This document shows, piece by piece, positions 16,938 through 24,982 of a stretch of DNA of 64,000 nt. Position numbers and translations under genes: made by a program. Each line of letters opens with the position of its first letter. Positions within the stretch are counted from its first letter, which is position 1. The stretch is from Arthrobacter_H rhombi. GTDB lineage: Bacteria; Actinomycetota; Actinomycetes; Actinomycetales; Micrococcaceae. The notes beneath the pieces are model-generated. The model worked only from the letters and a program-made list of their open reading frames with translations. It was not told where the DNA came from and did no database searches. The stretch spans positions 447,774 through 511,773 of the forward strand of contig NZ_BAAAIV010000012.1 of assembly GCF_039526245.1 (NCBI RefSeq). Reading direction: 5' to 3'.

Positions 16938-18095
16938 ATGGAACCGATCCGTGCAATCCTCACCGATGAGCTGCTCGAGCGCATCCGCTCCCGGGCAGCA
17001 GGGTACGACGCCGCGAACACCTTCTGCGCGGAGGATCTGATCGAGTTGGGTGAAGTCGGCTACCTCAAGGCCCTGCTGCCCCTGGATCGCGGCGGGCTGG
17101 GCTGGGGCATGGAGCGCACGACGGCGGCCCAGCGCCTGTTGGCTGCCCATGCCCCGGCGACCGCACTCGCGGTGAACATGCACCTGGTCTGGTCCGCCGT
17201 TGCGCAGCTGTTGGCCGCCCGGGGGGACGAGCGGCTGGACTTCGTCTACGACTGGGTTGCCGCCGGGGAGATCATGGCATTCGGCGTTTCCGAGGCAGGC
17301 AACGACTCGGTCCTCTTCGATTCCGTCACCCGCGCCGAGCCGAGCCCCGAGGGCGGTTACGACTTCACCGGGATGAAGATCTTCACCTCGCTGGCTCCTG
17401 CCTGGACCAAGCTCGGGGTCTTCGGCAAGGAAGGGGAGAGCGACGCCGCGCGGCTGGTGCACGGGTTCATCGATCGTGCCGATCCGGGGGTCGAGACCAT
17501 CGAGAACTGGGACACGCTGGGCATGAGGGCCTCGCAATCACATTCGACGAAGCTCACCGCCGCCCACGCGGACGCCGAGACGATCCACAGCACGCTGCCG
17601 ACCGGACCGAACGCCGACCCGCTGGTCTTCGGCATCTTCGCCGCGTTCCTGACCCTCACGGCGTCTGTCTACGTCGGGTTGGCCGAGCGTGGTGTCGAAC
17701 TCGCAGCGGAGAGGCCGGCGAAGCGCACGTCCCTGAGTCATGGGGGACGGGCGCTCGCCCAGGACCCCGATGTCCGTTGGCAGGTAGCCGACGCCGGTTT
17801 GGAAATCCTGCGGCTGGACGCCCAACTGCGGATGACCGCCCGGGACCTGGACGACGTGGTGGACCACGGCTCCTCGTGGTTCCCGCGGCTGGTGACGCTG
17901 CGCACGCATGCGGGGGACACCGCGCGGCGTACCGTCCAGCTGGCCCTGCAGGTCTCCGGTGGCGGCCAGTACTTCCGCGGCAGCGAACTCGAGCGGCTGT
18001 ACCGGGACGCCCTGGCCAGCCTGTACCACCCCTCCGATGCGGAGTCGGCGCATTCGACGGTCGCCACCTGGCTGTTGGGCCCGCTGGCGGACTGA
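16938..18095 (+). CDS. Acyl-CoA dehydrogenase family protein
   Basis: FAD-dependent dehydrogenase of 385 residues, normal length for the family. The N-terminal helical domain covers 1-115, the middle beta domain carries FGVSEAGNDSVLF and FTGMKIFTSLAPAWTKLGVFG, and the C-terminal helical domain has LQVSGGGQYFRGSELERLYRDA. It follows the M20 peptidase by 20 bp in the same direction and ends 8 bp from the convergent DUF5703 gene. The substrate class is not evident; the C-terminus resembles the less-studied dehydrogenases of sulfur or nitrogen compounds as much as fatty-acyl enzymes. Confidence 0.85.
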   Translation: MEPIRAILTDELLERIRSRAAGYDAANTFCAEDLIELGEVGYLKALLPLDRGGLGWGMERTTAAQRLLAAHAPATALAVNMHLVWSAVAQLLAARGDERLDFVYDWVAAGEIMAFGVSEAGNDSVLFDSVTRAEPSPEGGYDFTGMKIFTSLAPAWTKLGVFGKEGESDAARLVHGFIDRADPGVETIENWDTLGMRASQSHSTKLTAAHADAETIHSTLPTGPNADPLVFGIFAAFLTLTASVYVGLAERGVELAAERPAKRTSLSHGGRALAQDPDVRWQVADAGLEILRLDAQLRMTARDLDDVVDHGSSWFPRLVTLRTHAGDTARRTVQLALQVSGGGQYFRGSELERLYRDALASLYHPSDAESAHSTVATWLLGPLAD

Positions 18096-18102
18096 GGGCG
18101 GA

Positions 18103-18345
18103 TCAGCCGGGGAAAACATCCAGGGTGCTGGTCACCCGCATGATCCGCCGGCGCATCCAGTACCGGCGCATACCGCCGGTATAGAGGCGAGTGGTGCGCA
18201 ATTCCCATTTGCCGTACTCGGCATGGTCGGTGAGCTCACGCCGGGCATCGGCCACCGACTGGCCCGGACGCACGGTCAGGACCAGGTACTCGAAGCCGCG
18301 GGCGGTGTCGGTGAACTTCTGGGCAGGAGCTGGGGAATTCTTCAT
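18103..18345 (-). CDS. DUF5703 family protein
   Basis: 80-residue basic protein with no signal or membrane segment. It has the actinobacterial DUF5703 pattern: FEYLVLTVRPGQSVADARRE, HAEYGKWELRTTRLYTGG, and a WMRRRIMR stretch near the C-terminus. The function is unknown. It diverges from the small acidic gene (44 bp between starts) and converges on the acyl-CoA dehydrogenase gene. Confidence 0.85.
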   Translation of the reverse strand: MKNSPAPAQKFTDTARGFEYLVLTVRPGQSVADARRELTDHAEYGKWELRTTRLYTGGMRRYWMRRRIMRVTSTLDVFPG

Positions 18346-18376
18346 GATCTGGTATCCATTCTGCGCGCTCTGCGGG

Positions 18377-18382
18377 TAACGT
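18377..18382 (+). promoter_or_regulatory. -10 element of a leaderless promoter for the small acidic gene
   Basis: TAACGT, seven bases before the ATG at 18390. It is the same hexamer as upstream of pafBC. Confidence 0.45.
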
Positions 18383-18389
18383 CTAGACC

Positions 18390-18659
18390 ATGAGCACAGA
18401 TCCGCGTGTTGCCCTGCAGGCCCTGATGGCCTCGCTCGAAGAACATCTCTCCGCGGTGTCCTCGCGCCGTGGCGAGGACGACCCGGCCGTGGAAAGCGCG
18501 GTCTTCCGGATGATCGATGCGTTCGAGGAGTACGAGGACGCGTTGTACGACACCTACGGCGAAGTCACCCCGCTCGACGTCTACGACGATGACGAAGAGG
18601 ACGACGACGATGGGGATTCGGACGACGCCGACTCCAATGAGGCGGACGCCAGGGGCTGA
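18390..18659 (+). CDS. Small acidic hypothetical protein
   Basis: 89 residues. The first ~55 form a likely helical hairpin (MSTDPRVALQALMASLEEHL ... FRMIDAFEEYEDAL). The C-terminal third is almost entirely Asp/Glu/Ser. No signal peptide or catalytic motif is visible. It starts at ATG 18390 with a leaderless -10 box. It sits between DUF5703 (divergent) and uppP. A highly charged tail like this often mediates protein or nucleic-acid mimic contacts, but no function can be assigned. Confidence 0.75.
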   Translation: MSTDPRVALQALMASLEEHLSAVSSRRGEDDPAVESAVFRMIDAFEEYEDALYDTYGEVTPLDVYDDDEEDDDDGDSDDADSNEADARG

Positions 18660-18719
18660 GCACCCGGCACGCGGTGCGGCACGCACCACAAATGTGGGCC
18701 TCCTACCGTGCACGTGAAG

Positions 18720-18725
18720 TAGTGT
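18720..18725 (+). promoter_or_regulatory. -10 element of a leaderless promoter for uppP
   Basis: TAGTGT with seven bases to the GTG start at 18733; no Shine-Dalgarno sequence is present. Confidence 0.45.
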
Positions 18726-18732
18726 CTCACTC

Positions 18733-19557
18733 GTGAATTGGTTTGAAGCGGCCTTTTTGGGCCTGATCCAGGGTTTGACCGAGTTCCTCCCCATCTCCTC
18801 CAGCGCCCACCTGCGCATCGTGGGGGAATTCCTCCCCAACGCGGCCGACCCCGGCGCGGCTTTCACTGCCATCACGCAGTTGGGGACCGAGACCGCCGTC
18901 GTGCTGTTCTTCTGGCGGGACATCGTGCGCATCATCGGCGCCTGGTTCCGCGCCATCACCGGCAAACTGCCGCACAGCGACCCGGATGCACGCATGGGTT
19001 GGCTGATCATCATCGGTTCGCTGCCCATTGCCATCCTGGGCCTGCTGTTCCAGGACCAGATCGAGACGACCTTCCGCTCCTTGTGGATCGTGGCCACCAT
19101 GCTCGTCGTCTTCGGCGTGATCCTGGCCATCGCGGACCACTTCGGCAAGCAGGAACGCGAGCTGAAGGAACTGACGTTCAAACACGGCATCTACTTCGGC
19201 CTGGCCCAGGCCCTGGCACTCATTCCCGGGGTGTCCCGCTCCGGCGGCACCATCACCGGTGGCCTGCTGATGGGCTACACCCGTGAAGCCGCGGCCCGGT
19301 ACTCCTTCCTGCTGGCCATCCCCGCCGTCTTCGCCTCCGGCCTCTACCAGGTCGCCAAGAGCTTCGGCGAACCAGCCGTCTACTCCGGCGGGCAGACCCT
19401 GCTGGCCACCGTCGTCGCGTTCGTCGTCGGCTTCGTCATCGTGGGCTGGTTCCTGAAGTTCGTCTCCAGCCACAGCTACAGTGTCTTCGTGTGGTACCGG
19501 ATCGCGTTGGGTCTGGTGCTGTTTGTGCTGCTGGGCTTCAACGTCATCAACGCCTAG
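18733..19557 (+). CDS. uppP: Undecaprenyl-diphosphate phosphatase (BacA/UppP)
   Basis: Integral membrane enzyme that dephosphorylates undecaprenyl diphosphate to recycle the lipid carrier of cell-wall synthesis; overexpression gives bacitracin resistance in other species. 274 residues with about eight membrane segments. Both active-site motifs are intact: GLTEFLPISSSAHLRI near the N-terminus and PGVSRSGGTITGGL in the middle. The GTG 18733 start fits the family N-terminus (NWFEAAFLGLIQGLTEFLP). mshC starts 39 bp downstream in the same direction. Confidence 0.96.
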   Translation: MNWFEAAFLGLIQGLTEFLPISSSAHLRIVGEFLPNAADPGAAFTAITQLGTETAVVLFFWRDIVRIIGAWFRAITGKLPHSDPDARMGWLIIIGSLPIAILGLLFQDQIETTFRSLWIVATMLVVFGVILAIADHFGKQERELKELTFKHGIYFGLAQALALIPGVSRSGGTITGGLLMGYTREAAARYSFLLAIPAVFASGLYQVAKSFGEPAVYSGGQTLLATVVAFVVGFVIVGWFLKFVSSHSYSVFVWYRIALGLVLFVLLGFNVINA

Positions 19558-19596
19558 CAGAACCCCGCTCCACCGCCTCCGAAAGGCCGATACGCT

Positions 19597-20865
19597 TTGC
19601 ACGCTTGGTCCGCGCCCACCATCCCCTCCGTCCCCGGCACACCGCCGCCACTGCGGATCTTCGACTCCTCGACGCGTGCGTTGGCCACCCCGGCCACCGA
19701 CGGCCGGGCCAGCCTGTATGTCTGCGGCATCACCCCCTACGACGCCACCCACATGGGTCACGCCGCCACGTATGTGGCGTTCGACCTGTTGCACCGGTAC
19801 TGGCTCGATGCCGGGCTGGACGTCACCTACGTCCAGAACGTCACCGACGTCGACGACCCGCTGCTCGAACGGGCGACGGCCACCGGCGTCGACTGGCGGG
19901 ATCTTGCCGCAGGCCAAACCGACCTGTTCCGTGGCGACATGGAGGCGTTGAACACGCTCCCTCCCCGGCACTATGTCGGTGCCGTGGAATCCGTGTCCTG
20001 GATCGTTCCCGTGGTCGAACAACTGCTGGAGAAGGGCATGGCCTACCGGGTCCCCGGAACTGACGGGGCCCCCGGCGGGGACGTCTACTTCGATTCCGAC
20101 GCGGCAGCTTCGGCGACCTGGTCGCTGGGATCCGTCAGCGGCTACGACCACGAGACGATGGCCGGTTTCTTCGCCGAGCGGGGCGGCGACCCCGAACGGC
20201 CGGGTAAACGCAACACGCTGGACCCGCTGTTGTGGCGAATCCGCCGTGAGGGCGAACCCTCCTGGGACGGAGCAAGCCTCGGCGAGGGGCGTCCCGGCTG
20301 GCATATCGAATGCTCGGTCATCGCCCGGCGCTTCCTGCCGGCCCCCTTCACCGTGCAGGGCGGAGGATCTGACCTGATCTTCCCCCACCATGAGTTCTCC
20401 GCTGGCCATGCCACCGCCAGCGACGGCAAGCCACTCGCCGAACACTACGTCCACACCGGCATGGTGGGCCTCGACGGCGAAAAGATGAGCAAGTCCCTGG
20501 GCAACCTGGTCCTGGTTTCCAAGTTGCGCGGCGCCGGGGAAGACCCCATGGCCGTGCGTACCGTCTTGGTCGGCCAGCACTACCGCACCAACTGGGAATG
20601 GACTCCCGCATTGCTCGAGCAGGCCAAGACCCGTCTGGCTGCCTGGCGGGAACGGGCAGCAACCACCAGTACGGACCGCGCCGCCGAGCTGGCGACCGCA
20701 CTTCGTTCCCGGTTGGCCCAGGACCTGGACTCGCCGGCTGCCGTGCGGGAGCTCGACGCGTGGGCTGCCGAATCGGCCGACACGGATGCGTCCGATGCCG
20801 GGGAAGGAGCGGTCCACGCGGTCATCGACGCACTGTTGGGTGTCCGTCTGGCTCCGGCGAACTAG
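19597..20865 (+). CDS. mshC: Cysteine:1-D-myo-inosityl 2-amino-2-deoxy-alpha-D-glucopyranoside ligase
   Basis: ATP-dependent ligase that couples cysteine to GlcN-Ins in mycothiol synthesis; a cysteinyl-tRNA synthetase paralogue. 422 residues. The YVCGITPYDATHMGHAATYV segment holds the zinc Cys and HIGH-like motif, WHIECS carries another zinc ligand, and EKMSKS is the KMSKS loop. There is no anticodon-binding domain, as expected for MshC. The start is TTG 19597 (MHAWSAPTIPSVPG), because known MshC proteins begin with a similar short W-containing segment; GAAAGG lies about 11 bases upstream. It converges on the PAC2 gene. Confidence 0.95.
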   Translation: MHAWSAPTIPSVPGTPPPLRIFDSSTRALATPATDGRASLYVCGITPYDATHMGHAATYVAFDLLHRYWLDAGLDVTYVQNVTDVDDPLLERATATGVDWRDLAAGQTDLFRGDMEALNTLPPRHYVGAVESVSWIVPVVEQLLEKGMAYRVPGTDGAPGGDVYFDSDAAASATWSLGSVSGYDHETMAGFFAERGGDPERPGKRNTLDPLLWRIRREGEPSWDGASLGEGRPGWHIECSVIARRFLPAPFTVQGGGSDLIFPHHEFSAGHATASDGKPLAEHYVHTGMVGLDGEKMSKSLGNLVLVSKLRGAGEDPMAVRTVLVGQHYRTNWEWTPALLEQAKTRLAAWRERAATTSTDRAAELATALRSRLAQDLDSPAAVRELDAWAAESADTDASDAGEGAVHAVIDALLGVRLAPAN

Positions 20866-20889
20866 CGGCTCCTGCGCGGGGCGGCGGGC

Positions 20890-21789
20890 TCAGCTGTCGT
20901 TCCCGCCGTCCCTGCGCTTGAGGTAGCGCTCGAATTCGCGGGCGATGGATTCCCCGCTGGCTTCGGGCAGCTCGGTGGCGTCCTGCGCCTGCTCGAGCTG
21001 CTGCACATAGGCGGCAACTTCGGGGTCCTCTGACGCCAGTTCATTCACCCCGCGCTGCCAGGCCTCGGCCTCCTCGGTCAGCGCCGTGAGCTCAAAGGGT
21101 GTGTGCAGCACCTCCTCCACCTGCCGCAACAAGGCCAGGGTCGCCTTGGGGGAGGGGGACTGGCCGACATAGTGCGGCACCGCAGCCCAGATCGACGCGG
21201 TGGGAAGTCCTGCCGAATCCGCGGTTTCTGCCAGCACTCCCAGGATGCCGGTGGGCCCTTCATAGGTGGTGCGGTCCGCGCCGAGCACGCCACGCAACGA
21301 TTCGTCCTCGCTGGAGAGGCTGGCGGGCAGTGGCCGGGTATGGGGAACATCGGCCAGCAGCGCCCCGACGAGGACCACTGCCTTGACGTTCTGCAGTTCG
21401 GCCTGTGTCAGCAGCTCCGCGGTGAACGCCTGCCACCGGTAGGTCGGCTCGGTTCCACGGACCAGGAGCAGGTCGACCCCGGTTTCGGCCAGCGGCGCCC
21501 GGTACATGCGGGTGCTCGGCCAGCGGATGGTCCGTTTGCCCGCCGCATTGCGGCGCACGCTCGGACGGGAAAACTGGTAGTCGTAGTAGTCGTCCTCGGA
21601 CAGCTGGCCCACTTGCTTGGCCTCGAACGTCTTGGCCAGGAACCGCAGCGCGTCGCTGGCGGCGTCACCGGCATCATTCCACCCCTCGAAGGCGACCACC
21701 ATGATGGTGGGCCGCCTGCCGGATCCGGGATGAGCCTCGGCCGCAATCAGCTCGGGCAACGAGCCGTGCGTTACGTTTTCCTCTGCCAC
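20890..21789 (-). CDS. PAC2-family (proteasome assembly chaperone-like) protein
   Basis: 299-residue protein with the PAC2 fold: VVAFEGWNDAGDAASDALRF near residue 32, a LVRGTEPTYRWQAF segment, and VVLVGALLADVPHTRP. The family is named for a eukaryotic proteasome assembly chaperone, and actinobacterial members are common near Pup-proteasome genes, though a chaperone role there is unproven. The C-terminus is acidic and helical. GTG start at 21787-21789, with a TAGGGT -10 element six bases upstream. Divergent from the HAD gene that begins the proteasome-direction block. Confidence 0.86.
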   Translation of the reverse strand: MAEENVTHGSLPELIAAEAHPGSGRRPTIMVVAFEGWNDAGDAASDALRFLAKTFEAKQVGQLSEDDYYDYQFSRPSVRRNAAGKRTIRWPSTRMYRAPLAETGVDLLLVRGTEPTYRWQAFTAELLTQAELQNVKAVVLVGALLADVPHTRPLPASLSSEDESLRGVLGADRTTYEGPTGILGVLAETADSAGLPTASIWAAVPHYVGQSPSPKATLALLRQVEEVLHTPFELTALTEEAEAWQRGVNELASEDPEVAAYVQQLEQAQDATELPEASGESIAREFERYLKRRDGGNDS

Positions 21790-21795
21790 GGTCTC

Positions 21796-21801
21796 ACCCT
21801 A
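21796..21801 (-). promoter_or_regulatory. -10 element of a leaderless promoter for the PAC2 gene
   Basis: TAGGGT on the minus strand with six bases to the GTG start. Confidence 0.45.
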
Positions 21802-21837
21802 GCGCGAACACTGGCCGAGGCAACGGCCTCGCCCAAG

Positions 21838-21843
21838 TAGAAT
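21838..21843 (+). promoter_or_regulatory. -10 element of a leaderless promoter for the HAD-M50-trmI operon
   Basis: TAGAAT, close to consensus TATAAT, with six bases before ATG 21850. The transcription start would fall on or next to the A of the start codon. Confidence 0.6.
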
Positions 21844-21849
21844 TGGGGT

Positions 21850-22581
21850 ATGAGCGCCTTTTCCCCCCACGCCCTGCGCGGCACGAATGCCTTTGACGCC
21901 CATGCCGGACTCCAAGCAGTGCTGTGGGACATGGACGGCACCATCGTCGACACCGAGCCCTACTGGATCGCCGCGGAAAAAGACCTGGTGCAGCGCCACG
22001 GCGGCCACTGGAGCGACGAGGACGCCTTCCGCCTGGTGGGGCAGGCCCTGCCGACCAGTGCCGGCATGCTCCGTGACGCCGGAGTCGACCTCGGGATCCG
22101 CGAAATCATCGACGAGCTGACGTCCCAGGTCATGGAGGGGCTGCGCACGGATACCGTGTTCCGTCCCGGGGCCCGCGAACTGCTCGCGGACCTGCGTGCC
22201 AATGGTGTGCCGTGTGCGCTGGTCACCATGTCGGAGGAACCGCTGGCCCGGCTGGTGGCCGAAGCGCTCCCGGAGGGGACGTTCGACTTCCTGGTCACCG
22301 GGGACATGGTCTCGGCCGGCAAACCCGATCCAGCGCCCTACCATCTGGCCTTCGACACCATGTCAGACCGCATCCAGGGACTGCAGCGTCGCCGGGTCGT
22401 CGCACTGGAGGACTCGGTCCCCGGCGTGCGCTCGGCCGTCGCCAGCGGCATCCCCACCATCGCCGTGCCCCACATCGCCACCCTGCCCGAGGACGGCGGC
22501 TGGACCGTCTGGCCCACCCTCGAGGGTGTTGGCGCCACGGACCTCGATGCCTTCGTGACCGTTGCCGGGGCGACTGCGTGA
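21850..22581 (+). CDS. HAD-superfamily phosphatase
   Basis: 243 residues, subfamily IA (beta-phosphoglucomutase/phosphatase-like). Motif I is LWDMDGTIVDTE (nucleophile Asp and acid/base Asp), motif II VTMS, motif III Lys in SAGKPDP, and motif IV LEDSVPGVRSA. A helical cap lies between motifs I and II. It starts the block reading into the proteasome locus and overlaps the M50 protease start by four bases (GTGA), so translation is coupled. The substrate is a small phosphorylated metabolite; not identifiable further. Confidence 0.9.
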   Translation: MSAFSPHALRGTNAFDAHAGLQAVLWDMDGTIVDTEPYWIAAEKDLVQRHGGHWSDEDAFRLVGQALPTSAGMLRDAGVDLGIREIIDELTSQVMEGLRTDTVFRPGARELLADLRANGVPCALVTMSEEPLARLVAEALPEGTFDFLVTGDMVSAGKPDPAPYHLAFDTMSDRIQGLQRRRVVALEDSVPGVRSAVASGIPTIAVPHIATLPEDGGWTVWPTLEGVGATDLDAFVTVAGATA

Positions 22582-23762
22582 GCGGCCCGTCCCAGCACGC
22601 CAACGCCGGGGGCCAGCCGGCACCGCCGGCCGATGCGCATCAGGAGAAGCGCCCGGGCATCCCGCTGGGCCGCATCGGCGGGGTCCCGGTCTACCTGGCC
22701 TGGTCCTGGTTCCTCATCGCCGCCTTCATCCTGCTGGTCTTCACCCCCAACGTGATGCGCGCGCTGCCGGGCATCGGCCTGGGCGCCTACGCGGTGTCCT
22801 TCACCTACGCCGTGCTGCTGGCCCTGTCGATCCTGGTCCACGAGCTCGCCCACGCGCTGTGTGCCAAGGCCTTCGGCTGGCCCAACGCCCACATCGTGCT
22901 CACCCTCTGGGGCGGACACACCCAATTCGGCAGCTTCCACGCCACCCCGGGCAGGTCCCTGGTGGTCGCGTTGGCGGGTCCGGCGGCGAACTTCGTGTTG
23001 GCCGGGCTCGGCTACGGCCTCGAAATGACCCTGCAACCCACCGGGGTCTTCGGCCTGCTGCTGAACATCCTCGTCTGGGCCAACTTCCTGGTGGCGCTGT
23101 TCAACGTCCTGCCCGGGCTTCCGCTCGACGGCGGGCGGTTGGTCGAATCCGCGGTCTGGGCCGGAACGGGCTCGCAGGAGAAGGGCACGGTGGCCGCCGG
23201 CTGGGCCGGACGCATCATCGTCATCGGCATCGCCGCCTACATGATCCTGCTGCCGCTGCTCAACCGCCAGCCGGTGGACCTGCAACTGACAGTGGTCGCC
23301 GTGCTGCTCTGCGGATTCCTGTGGATGGGCGCCAGCGGGGCCATCACCGATGCCCGCATGCGCCTGCGCCTGCCGCGCATCTCGGCGTCGGAGCTGATGG
23401 AGCCGGCCAGTGCGCTGCCGGCGTCCTCCGTCGTCGCGGACATCGACCGCCGCCTGATGCAGGTGCCGGGACACATCCTGCTCTGCGCCACCTCGGGGCT
23501 TCCCGAGGCCGTCGTGGACCGGGCCTCGGTGGACTCGGTCCCCGCACCGCTGCGCAACACCACCCCGTCGGTCACCGTGGCCCGCGCACTGGCTCCCGGC
23601 GCCGTCGTGCGGGCCAGCCGTTCGGGACGCGACCTGATCACCTACCTGGCCAGCCTGGACGGCAGCGAATACGCGGTCGTCGACGACACCGGACGGATCG
23701 TGGGCCTGCTCAAGCAAGGCACCGTCGTCTCCGCCATCACCGGCAAGAAGGCCGCTTCATGA
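22578..23762 (+). CDS. Site-2-protease-like M50 metallopeptidase with C-terminal CBS-like region
   Basis: Intramembrane zinc protease of 394 residues. After a ~30-residue cytoplasmic tail there are about six membrane segments carrying the active site HELAHALCAKAF (HExxH) and NVLPGLPLDGGR (third ligand Asp). Residues ~270-394 form a soluble region with CBS-like repeats (SELMEPASALPASSVVADID, AVVDDTGRIVGLLKQGTVV). This is the Rip3/SpoIVFB-type architecture. GTG 22578 overlaps the HAD stop; the stop overlaps the trmI start (ATGA). In actinobacteria this protease commonly precedes trmI and mpa. Its substrate (anti-sigma factor or other) is not in evidence. Confidence 0.9.
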   Translation: MSGPSQHANAGGQPAPPADAHQEKRPGIPLGRIGGVPVYLAWSWFLIAAFILLVFTPNVMRALPGIGLGAYAVSFTYAVLLALSILVHELAHALCAKAFGWPNAHIVLTLWGGHTQFGSFHATPGRSLVVALAGPAANFVLAGLGYGLEMTLQPTGVFGLLLNILVWANFLVALFNVLPGLPLDGGRLVESAVWAGTGSQEKGTVAAGWAGRIIVIGIAAYMILLPLLNRQPVDLQLTVVAVLLCGFLWMGASGAITDARMRLRLPRISASELMEPASALPASSVVADIDRRLMQVPGHILLCATSGLPEAVVDRASVDSVPAPLRNTTPSVTVARALAPGAVVRASRSGRDLITYLASLDGSEYAVVDDTGRIVGLLKQGTVVSAITGKKAAS

Positions 23763-24886
23763 ACCACCCAGCCAACGGAACGAGCCCCATCATGCCCGAA
23801 ACCCCCGCCCATCCCGCAGCCCCGCATGGCTCCGCACACCGCAGGGGCCCCTTCGCCCCCGGTGACCGGGTCCAGCTCACCGACGAGAAGCGCCGGATGA
23901 ACACGGTCACCCTGACCCCCGGCGGCCAGTTCCACACCCACCGCGGGGTGCTGGACCACGACACGTTGATCGGTGAGCCCGAGGGCATCGTCGTGGAGAA
24001 CTCCGAGGGCCGGCGCTACCAGGCGCTGCGCCCGCTGCTGAAGGACTTCGTGCTCTCCATGCCGCGCGGTGCGGCCGTCGTCTACCCCAAGGACGCCGCG
24101 CAGATCGTCACGATGGGCGATATTTACCCCGGGGCCCGCGTGCTGGAGGCCGGTGTCGGTTCCGGCGCGCTGTCGATCTCGCTGCTGCGCGCTGTCGGGG
24201 ACGCCGGCTACCTGCACAGCATCGAACGCCGCGAGGAGTTCGCCGACATCGCCCGCGGCAACGTCGAGACGATCTTCGGCGGCCCGCACCCGGCCTGGAA
24301 CATCAGCATCGGCGACTTCCAGGACCAGGCCACCGCCACCGAGGAGCCCGGCTCCATCGACCGCGTGGTGCTGGACATGCTCGCCCCGTGGGAATGCGTC
24401 GATTCGGTGGCCACCGTCCTGGCGCCCGGAGGCGTCTGGGTCAACTACGTCGCCACGGTCACCCAGCTCTCCCGCACCGCTGAGGCCATCCGCGCCGACG
24501 GCCGCTTCACCGAACCCGAATCCTGGGAGTCGATGGTCCGCGGCTGGCACCTCGACGGCCTGGCCGTGCGCCCGGACCACCGGATGGTCGCCCACACCGG
24601 TTTCCTGCTCACCACCCGCCGTCTGGCCGACGGGGCCGCCGGCATCCCGGGACAGAAGCGCGTGAAGAACACCGAATTCGCCGCCGAGGACCTCAACGCC
24701 TGGACCAAGGAGCACGACGACGATGCCTGGGCCGCGCCGAACCTGGGCGAACGCGGGGTCTCGGATAAGAAGCTCCGCCGTGCCGCCAAGGATGCGAAGT
24801 CGATGAAGCAGCGCGGGGCCTTCCGTGACGCAGACGGCAACGGGCTGGACCCCGAGGATTTCCCGGAGCCCGACGCCGACCGCTGA
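23759..24886 (+). CDS. trmI: tRNA (adenine-58-N1)-methyltransferase
   Basis: SAM-dependent methyltransferase forming m1A58 in the T-loop of tRNAs. 375 residues. A short N-terminal beta-rich domain is followed by the Rossmann domain with VLEAGVGSGALSISLLRAVG (SAM motif I) and VLDMLAPWE (catalytic Asp, typical DxxxPW of TrmI). The N-terminus has about 30 extra low-complexity residues before RRGPFAPGDRV, and the C-terminus an extra ~80-residue charged tail. ATG 23759 overlaps the protease stop. It lies 96 bp upstream of mpa, the usual actinobacterial order (Rv2118c to Rv2115c). Confidence 0.95.
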   Translation: MNHPANGTSPIMPETPAHPAAPHGSAHRRGPFAPGDRVQLTDEKRRMNTVTLTPGGQFHTHRGVLDHDTLIGEPEGIVVENSEGRRYQALRPLLKDFVLSMPRGAAVVYPKDAAQIVTMGDIYPGARVLEAGVGSGALSISLLRAVGDAGYLHSIERREEFADIARGNVETIFGGPHPAWNISIGDFQDQATATEEPGSIDRVVLDMLAPWECVDSVATVLAPGGVWVNYVATVTQLSRTAEAIRADGRFTEPESWESMVRGWHLDGLAVRPDHRMVAHTGFLLTTRRLADGAAGIPGQKRVKNTEFAAEDLNAWTKEHDDDAWAAPNLGERGVSDKKLRRAAKDAKSMKQRGAFRDADGNGLDPEDFPEPDADR

Positions 24887-24982
24887 CACCTGGCGTTAAC
24901 ACAGCGGGCGCGCGGGGGCCGGGGGTGGCTACGATGAAGACAACGGCCCCCGCGGGGGCAGACGGCAACGAAGGGTGCTCAC

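Noticed and set aside
19591..19596. TACGCT just before the mshC TTG as a leaderless promoter
   Set aside because: It directly abuts the TTG, so transcription would begin inside the gene; the better explanation is co-transcription with uppP using the GAAAGG ribosome site.
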